From Lachnospiraceae bacterium (GTDB lineage Bacteria; Bacillota; Clostridia; Lachnospirales; Lachnospiraceae), in assembly GCA_029225065.1 (NCBI GenBank), contig JAQXVT010000045.1, positions 78,826 to 142,825 on the forward strand: a stretch of 64,000 nucleotides of DNA, in the 5' to 3' direction. Positions 59,213 through 64,000 of this stretch are shown here, in pieces. Made by a program: the position numbers and the translations under genes. The notes beneath the pieces were generated by a model. It was given only the letters and a program-made list of their open reading frames with translations. It was not told the DNA's origin and searched no databases. Every line of letters starts with the position of its first letter. The stretch's first letter is position 1.

Positions 59213-59275
59213 TGTATAAAAATGCAAGCATTTTACAGCTATTTTATGAAATTTTGCATGGCTGTGAACAGTAAC
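59213..59275. repeat. R2 element, copy 5
   Basis: AAAATGCAAGCATTTTACAG, then CTATTTTATGAAATTTTGC, then ATGGCTGTGAACAGTAA; keeps the small central palindrome (TGCAAGCA) of copy 1. Confidence 0.65.
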
Positions 59276-59318
59276 AAATGAATGGAAATCGGGTCAGAAA
59301 CAGAGAGGACAGAAGAAC

Positions 59319-60302
59319 ATGAAAAGCAAAATACTTTCCGCACTTCGGGAAGCCCAGGGATATGTATCAGGGCAGGAGCTCTGCGATGAACTGGAGGTTT
59401 CACGCACGGCCGTCTGGAAGGTAATCAATCAGCTGAAAGAAGAAGGCTACGTGATCGAATCGGTGCCGCGCAAAGGGTACCGTCTGGTATCACATCCGGA
59501 TTCCATCACGGCGGAGGAAGTAAAAAGCCGTATGACGAAGGAGCTTTCCGACTGGAAAATCGTATATTACGATGAAATTGATTCAACCAACAACGAGGCG
59601 AAGCGGTTTGCGGAGAACGGCGAGACGCAGAAGGCACTTTTTATTGCCGAGCAGCAAAGCGGCGGCAAGGGACGCAGAGGACGCGTCTGGATCACGCCGC
59701 AGGGCAGCGCGATCGCGATGAGCCTGCTGCTGCCGCATCCGAAGATTGCCCCGGAGCATGCGTCGATGGTGACGCTTGTGATGGGACTTGCGGTGACACA
59801 GGCCTGCCGGAAGGTTTGCGGAATCGATGCGAAAATTAAATGGCCGAACGATGTGGTCTGCGACGGACAGAAGCTCAGCGGCACCTTAACGGAAATGAGC
59901 AGCGAGGTTGATTATATCAATTACCTCGTGATCGGCACAGGAATCAACGTGAACATCATGGAATTTCCGGAGGAGCTGTCAAAGACAGCGACTTCGCTGA
60001 AGCTTCTGACCGGGAAACAGACAGATCGCGCGGGACTCATTGCCTGCTGTATGGAATATTTTGCAGAATATTATGAAAAATTTTTGCAGACACAGGATCT
60101 TTCGCTTCTGATGGAGGAGTACAACAAGCTTCTCGCCGGGACGGGCGGCAAAGTGCGCGTGCTCGAGCCGGGCCATGAATACTGCGGAGTTTCCCGCGGC
60201 ATCAATGCGCTAGGAGAGCTGCTCGTGGAAAAAGAAGATGGAGCAGTTGTACAGGTGTATGCGGGCGAGGTATCGGTGCGCGGAATTTATGGGTATGTAT
60301 AA
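59319..60302 (+). CDS. birA: Biotin--[acetyl-CoA carboxylase] ligase / biotin operon repressor
   Basis: 327 residues. The N-terminal winged helix (about 1-60, ELCDELEVSRTAVWKVINQLKEEG) makes it a regulating type of BirA. The catalytic domain has DEIDSTNNEAKRFA, QQSGGKGRRGRVW (biotin/ATP loop), IKWPNDV and GIGTGINVN-type sequence (LVIGTGINVNI), then a C-terminal SH3-like domain. It attaches biotin to carboxylases. No biotin synthesis or transport gene is adjacent. ATG start after GAGAGGAC. Confidence 0.95.
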   Translation: MKSKILSALREAQGYVSGQELCDELEVSRTAVWKVINQLKEEGYVIESVPRKGYRLVSHPDSITAEEVKSRMTKELSDWKIVYYDEIDSTNNEAKRFAENGETQKALFIAEQQSGGKGRRGRVWITPQGSAIAMSLLLPHPKIAPEHASMVTLVMGLAVTQACRKVCGIDAKIKWPNDVVCDGQKLSGTLTEMSSEVDYINYLVIGTGINVNIMEFPEELSKTATSLKLLTGKQTDRAGLIACCMEYFAEYYEKFLQTQDLSLLMEEYNKLLAGTGGKVRVLEPGHEYCGVSRGINALGELLVEKEDGAVVQVYAGEVSVRGIYGYV

Positions 60303-60326
60303 AAGAAGAGCACGTATTGAAAAGAT

Positions 60327-60347
60327 GAATTATGAATATCCGCTTTA
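60327..60347 (+). repeat. R1 fragment, copy k
   Basis: GAATTATGAATATCCGCTTTA: loop and right arm of R1 only, 25 bases after birA. Confidence 0.55.
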
Positions 60348-60456
60348 AACGGCAACATGCAAAGGGTAAAGAACGGATGAGATCGCCCCAGGTATCAGGC
60401 ATGTACTATTTACAGAGAAAATAAGACAAAAAATGAGAGACAGAAGGAGAAAATAA

Positions 60457-60792
60457 ATGGCATCAGAAACGAAGACCACCGTGCTCTGCGGTGCGAATTC
60501 TTATGAAGAAAAATATTATCTGAATCCAAAATTCAGTAATCTTCCAAAGCAGATCAAGGACGAACTGCAGATCATGTGCGTCATGTACGTCAATGACGTC
60601 GGCGGCATTTTCCTGGTCGAGTATGACGAGGACGGCTCCCTGCATTTTCGCACGGAGGCGATCGAGAATGATACGACATACGATGAGATCGGCGGTGTGC
60701 TGAAGATCAAGGAGCTGCAGCGCACGAAGGAAGAACTGCTGCGTTCGCTGGAGCTGTATTATAAGGTGCTGATGGCGAACGGACTGGAGTAA
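60457..60792 (+). CDS. DUF6145-like small protein
   Basis: 111 residues, cytoplasmic: strands around YYLNPKFSNLPKQIKDELQIMCVMYVNDVGGIFLVEYDEDGS and a C-terminal helix (KIKELQRTKEELLRSLELYYKVLM). From memory this fits DUF6145, a family of Lachnospiraceae with no known role. GAAGGAG ribosome site. Its stop lies 3 bases before the dusB start, so the two are probably cotranscribed. Confidence 0.75.
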   Translation: MASETKTTVLCGANSYEEKYYLNPKFSNLPKQIKDELQIMCVMYVNDVGGIFLVEYDEDGSLHFRTEAIENDTTYDEIGGVLKIKELQRTKEELLRSLELYYKVLMANGLE

Positions 60793-60795
60793 CAT

Positions 60796-61749
60796 ATGAA
60801 AATAGGAAACGTAACACTGAAAAATCAGGTGATACTGGCACCGATGGCAGGAGTGAGCGACCTGCCATTTCGTCTGCTCTGCAAGGAACAGGGAGCAGGG
60901 CTGGTCTGCACTGAGATGGTCAGTGCAAAGGCCATCGCATACCACAATCGGAATACAATTCCGCTTCTTGCGGTATCCGAGGAGGAGCGGCCGGTTTCTT
61001 TGCAGCTGTTTGGGTCAGATCCGGACATTATCAGCGAGATGGCTGCATATATTGAAGAGCGGCCATTTGACATTCTTGATCTGAATATGGGCTGTCCGGT
61101 GCCGAAGGTAGCCGGAAACGGCGAGGGTTCGGCACTGATGAAGCGGCCGGATCTCGTCGACGCGATTGTCCGCAAAACAGTGAGCCGGATCAAAAAGCCG
61201 GTCACGGTAAAGATTCGCAGCGGCTTTACCGAAGATACAATCAATGCGGTTGAGATTGCAAAGATTGCAGAAGCGGCGGGCGCCTCGGCGGTGGCGGTGC
61301 ATGGCAGGACACGGGAGCAGTATTACACAGGAAGAGCGAACTGGGATGTGATACGCCAGGTAAAAGAGGCAGTGAAGGTTCCGGTGATCGGAAACGGAGA
61401 CGTTGATTCGCCGGAAAGTGCAAAGCGGATGCTCGATGAGACTGGATGCGATGGAGTGATGGTTGGACGGGCCGTGCGCGGCAATCCGTGGCTGTTTCGG
61501 GAGATCGTGGCATATCTGGAGGGCAAACCGGTGCCGGAACGCCCGTCAAAAGAAGAAGTTCTGGAGACGATGCTGCGCCATACAAGGATGCAGCTGGAGT
61601 TCAAGGGCGAGTATACCGGCATGAGGGAGATGCGGAAACACATCGCCTGGTACACGGCAGGATTCCCGAATTCCGCAAAGCTGCGTGACGCCATCAACGC
61701 CGTGGAAACGTATCAGGAACTGGAAGCGCTGCTGCGCGAAAGGTTCTGA
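60796..61749 (+). CDS. dusB: tRNA-dihydrouridine synthase (DusB type)
   Basis: 317 residues. FMN TIM barrel: LAPMAGVSDLPFRLLCKEQGAG, LDLNMGCPVPKVAGNGEGSALMK (catalytic Cys in NMGCP), VHGRTREQYYTGRANWD and GNGDVDSPE. Reduces specific uridines in tRNA. It is directly behind the DUF6145-like gene, and greA follows after its own promoter, an order I would expect in related genomes. Confidence 0.95.
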   Translation: MKIGNVTLKNQVILAPMAGVSDLPFRLLCKEQGAGLVCTEMVSAKAIAYHNRNTIPLLAVSEEERPVSLQLFGSDPDIISEMAAYIEERPFDILDLNMGCPVPKVAGNGEGSALMKRPDLVDAIVRKTVSRIKKPVTVKIRSGFTEDTINAVEIAKIAEAAGASAVAVHGRTREQYYTGRANWDVIRQVKEAVKVPVIGNGDVDSPESAKRMLDETGCDGVMVGRAVRGNPWLFREIVAYLEGKPVPERPSKEEVLETMLRHTRMQLEFKGEYTGMREMRKHIAWYTAGFPNSAKLRDAINAVETYQELEALLRERF

Positions 61750-61756
61750 TATTTCC

Positions 61757-61785
61757 TTGACAAACCGTATTTTATCGGCTATCAT
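61757..61785 (+). promoter_or_regulatory. Sigma-A promoter of greA
   Basis: TTGACA (61757-61762), 17-base spacer, TATCAT (61780-61785); 90 bases before greA. Confidence 0.8.
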
Positions 61786-61794
61786 AATACGATG

Positions 61795-61826
61795 ACTGCG
61801 ATTCGGACTTCCGTATTGCAGTTTTT
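61795..61826 (+). terminator. Terminator-like hairpin in the greA leader
   Basis: 13-bp imperfect stem ACTGCGATTCGGA / TCCGTATTGCAGT, then TTTTTG. It lies just after the predicted start of the greA transcript (about 61792), so it could end dusB transcription and also attenuate greA. Confidence 0.75.
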
Positions 61827-61875
61827 GCAGGAAAGAAGATTCCAAACCGGAACATAAGGAAGGGTGTAGATAATC

Positions 61876-62358
61876 ATGGAAGCAAAGAGAAATTTATTAA
61901 CGTATGCAGGCCTGAAAAAACTGGAGGATGAGCTTCACGACCTCAAGGTAAACCGCAGAAAAGAAGTAGCAGGCAAGATTAAAGAGGCAAGAGAGCAGGG
62001 CGACCTTTCTGAGAACGCTGAGTACGATGCAGCGAAGGACGAGCAGAGAGATATCGAAACCCGTATCGAGGAGATTGAGAAGATCCTTAAGAATGCAGAA
62101 GTAGTCGTTGAGGACGAAGTAGATGTCGACAAGATCAATGTCGGCTGTACTGTAAAGGTATATGATGAAGAGTTCGAAGAAGAGCTGGAGTTCAAGATCG
62201 TAGGTTCTTCTGAGGCAAACAGCCTTCAGGGCAAGATTTCTAACGAATCACCGGTAGGAAAGGCTCTGATCGGACGCAGCATCGGCGATACCGTAGACGT
62301 AGAGACACAGGCGGGCGTAATTTCCTACAAGGTGCTCGCAATTGAGAGAAGTTTGTAA
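61876..62358 (+). CDS. greA: Transcription elongation factor GreA
   Basis: 160 residues. N-terminal coiled-coil finger (YAGLKKLEDELHDLKVNRRKEVAGKIKEAREQGDLSENAEYDAAKDEQ) with the acidic tip D-x2-E, and a C-terminal FKBP-like domain (SPVGKALIGRSIGDTVDV). Rescues backtracked RNA polymerase by stimulating transcript cleavage. AAGGAAGG lies upstream of the ATG. lysS follows after 24 bases, an order common in Firmicutes. Confidence 0.97.
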   Translation: MEAKRNLLTYAGLKKLEDELHDLKVNRRKEVAGKIKEAREQGDLSENAEYDAAKDEQRDIETRIEEIEKILKNAEVVVEDEVDVDKINVGCTVKVYDEEFEEELEFKIVGSSEANSLQGKISNESPVGKALIGRSIGDTVDVETQAGVISYKVLAIERSL

Positions 62359-62382
62359 AGAGAAAAGAAGGAGTGGAAAACA

Positions 62383-64000
62383 GTGGCAGAACAGAAGAAG
62401 GAACAGGCAGTAGATACCAAGCAGCTTTTGAAGGTACGCCGCGAGAAGCTGGCTGAACTTCAGGCAAACGGACAGAATCCGTTTGAAATCACAAAATACG
62501 ATGTGACCAATCACAGCGCAGAGATTAAAGACAATTTTGAGGAACTGGAGTCAAAGACCGTGCGCATCGCAGGACGTATGATGTCCAAACGTGTGATGGG
62601 CAAGGCATCTTTCTGCAATGTGCAGGATCTGCAGGGCGGCATCCAGTGCTATGTGGCGCGGGACAGCATCGGTGAAGAGGCATACAAGGGATTCAAAAAG
62701 CTGGATATCGGCGATATCATCGGCATCGAGGGAGAAGTATTCAAGACGAAGACAGGAGAAATTTCCGTTCATGCCGCAAAAGTAGACCTGCTCTCCAAGA
62801 GTCTTCAGATTCTGCCGGAGAAGTACCACGGCCTTACGAATACAGATACAAGATACCGTCAGCGTTACGTGGATCTCATTATGAATCCGGAAGTAAAGGA
62901 TACATTTATCAAGCGTTCCCGCATCATCAGCACGATCCGCAAATATCTGGACGGACAGGGCTTTATGGAAGTAGAAACCCCGATGCTGGTGGCAAATGCA
63001 GGCGGTGCAGCAGCGCGTCCATTTGAGACTCATTTCAACGCACTGAATGAAGACCTGAGGCTTCGTATTTCCCTGGAGCTTTACCTGAAGCGTCTGATCG
63101 TAGGCGGACTGGAGCGCGTCTATGAGATTGGCCGTGTATTCCGCAATGAGGGACTTGATACGAGACACAATCCGGAGTTCACGCTGATGGAGCTGTATCA
63201 GGCATACACCGATTACAATGGAATGATGGATCTGACCGAGAATCTGTACCGCTACGTGGCACAGGAAGTACTCGGCACGACAAAGATTGTATACAAGGGC
63301 ATTGAGATGGATCTGGGCAAGCCGTTTGAGCGCCTGACCATGGTTGATGCTGTTAAGAAATATGGTAACGTTGACTGGAACGAGGTTGAGAATCTGGAGC
63401 AGGCAAGAGCACTTGCAAAAGAGCACGGCATCGAGTTCGAAGAGAGACATAAGAAGGGTGATATCCTGAACCTGTTCTTCGAAAAATACGTTGAGGAGCA
63501 TCTGCTTCAGCCGACCTTCATCATGGACCACCCGGTCGAGATTTCTCCGCTGACCAAGAAGAAGCCGGAGAATCCGGAGTACGTAGAGCGTTTCGAGTTC
63601 TTCATGAACGGCTGGGAGATGGCAAACGCTTACTCCGAGCTGAATGACCCGATCGACCAGAGAGAGCGTTTCAAAGAGCAGGATGCACTGGCAGACGCAG
63701 GTGACGAGGAAGCTAACCATACCGACGAAGATTTCCTGAACGCACTGGAGATCGGTATGCCTCCGACAGGCGGTATCGGCTTCGGTATCGACCGTATGTG
63801 TATGCTCCTGACCGGTGCAGAAGCGATCCGTGACGTGCTGCTCTTCCCGACAATGAAGTCCTTAGATGGTGTAAATAAGAAAAATGATGTAAATAATACA
63901 GCTTCTGAAGCACCTGAAAAAAATGTAAAAACTGAATCTGAAAAGATTGATTTTTCTAAGGTAAAGGTAGAGCCTTTATTTGAGGAATTTGTTGATTTCG
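62383..64000 (+). CDS. lysS: Lysyl-tRNA synthetase, class II (3' end outside the window)
   Basis: Class II LysRS; 539 codons are visible and the gene continues past the window. Start is the GTG at 62383 with AGAAGGAG about 9 bases upstream. N-terminal anticodon-binding OB fold (about 55-150, [17 protein letters not shown]), then the catalytic core with motif 2 ([19 protein letters not shown]) and motif 3 ([17 protein letters not shown], near residue 475). After the usual end (LFPTMKSL) it continues at least 45 residues: a Lys/Asn/Glu-rich, AT-rich linker and then [13 protein letters not shown]. Typical LysRS ends near 495-505, so a C-terminal domain is added, possibly of the Trbp111/EMAP tRNA-binding type. 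Confidence 0.95.
   Translation, partial: MAEQKKEQAVDTKQLLKVRREKLAELQANGQNPFEITKYDVTNHSAEIKDNFEELESKTVRIAGRMMSKRVMGKASFCNVQDLQGGIQCYVARDSIGEEAYKGFKKLDIGDIIGIEGEVFKTKTGEISVHAAKVDLLSKSLQILPEKYHGLTNTDTRYRQRYVDLIMNPEVKDTFIKRSRIISTIRKYLDGQGFMEVETPMLVANAGGAAARPFETHFNALNEDLRLRISLELYLKRLIVGGLERVYEIGRVFRNEGLDTRHNPEFTLMELYQAYTDYNGMMDLTENLYRYVAQEVLGTTKIVYKGIEMDLGKPFERLTMVDAVKKYGNVDWNEVENLEQARALAKEHGIEFEERHKKGDILNLFFEKYVEEHLLQPTFIMDHPVEISPLTKKKPENPEYVERFEFFMNGWEMANAYSELNDPIDQRERFKEQDALADAGDEEANHTDEDFLNALEIGMPPTGGIGFGIDRMCMLLTGAEAIRDVLLFPTMKSLDGVNKKNDVNNTASEAPEKNVKTESEKIDFSKVKVEPLFEEFVDF

Larger units (their letters stand above)
58891..59318. other. 428-base gap before birA packed with repeat elements
   Basis: In order: R1 (58910-58961), a GC-rich hairpin (about 58994-59032), R3 (59036-59095), R2 (59109-59178) and R2 again (59213-59275). 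No gene is evident, and no clean sigma-A promoter or biotin operator was found. Confidence 0.7.

Noticed and set aside
59096..59318. BirA operator in front of birA
   Set aside because: ACTGTAAACG at 59114 recalls half of the biotin operator (TTGTAAAC), but the inverted partner at the usual distance is missing and the sequence belongs to an R2 copy.

Overview
This window is chromosomal DNA from a spore-forming Clostridia bacterium, most likely a member of the Lachnospiraceae. The evidence is the spoIIGA-sigE-sigG block, a Spo0E-like peptide, a YlmC/YmxH-type PRC-barrel protein, a Bacillus-type dcw cluster led by mraZ, a B. subtilis-type PurF, and several small families (DUF5716/DUF5717/DUF6145-like) that I associate with Lachnospiraceae. 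Family-level placement is inference from gene content. No phage, insertion sequence, CRISPR array or integrase was seen; the window looks like stable core chromosome with moderate GC content.

Layout. 0-5 kb: 3' end of a PASTA Ser/Thr kinase, then rsgA, rpe, ychF and lgt. 5-20 kb: cell division and wall cluster mraZ-rsmH-ftsL-PBP, then PBP-mraY-murD-ftsW-murA-divIB-ftsZ; murG, murC, murE and murF are absent from it. 19.7-22 kb: an ECF S-component and a GH27 alpha-galactosidase. 22-25.6 kb: sporulation genes spoIIGA, sigE, sigG, a YlmC-like gene on the opposite strand, and nrdR. 25.6-31.4 kb: a three-gene operon of little-known large proteins (DUF5717-like, a degenerate Hsp70/actin-fold-like DUF5716-like protein, and a TPR-like protein). 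31.4-37.3 kb: purF, purB, an HPr-like protein and PTS enzyme I. 37.3-45 kb: M32 carboxypeptidase, D-cysteine desulfhydrase-like enzyme and a secreted GH51 arabinofuranosidase (all minus strand), a frameshifted flavin-reductase-like pseudogene, and an HxlR regulator with an MFS transporter. 45-49.7 kb: SEC-C protein, YdcF protein, an FMN alpha-hydroxyacid dehydrogenase with a ferredoxin-type aldo/keto reductase, and a nitroreductase. 49.8-52.4 kb: five tRNAs (Pro, Gly, Arg, His, Gln), a siroheme nitrite/sulfite reductase and tRNA-Leu. 52.5-64 kb: feoA-feoB and a Cys-rich partner, YbaK, NfeD-SPFH pair, argF, birA, a DUF6145-like protein, dusB, greA and the start of lysS.

Between the genes lie three families of short inverted-repeat elements, called R1, R2 and R3 here. 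R1 is found throughout the window (11 copies) and has 8-base hairpin arms. R2 (5 copies) and R3 (2 copies) are confined to 50-59.3 kb and are packed together in front of birA.

The most striking protein observation is a shared module of about 45 residues in the extracellular tails of two divisome proteins, the first class B PBP and DivIB. Other points are a spoIIG-type promoter with a long spacer and 0A-like boxes, a MraZ operator of three GTGG repeats spaced 10 bp apart, an HPr lacking the regulatory Ser46, a PBP with KTA in place of KTG, a leader terminator in front of greA, and a LysRS with a C-terminal extension.
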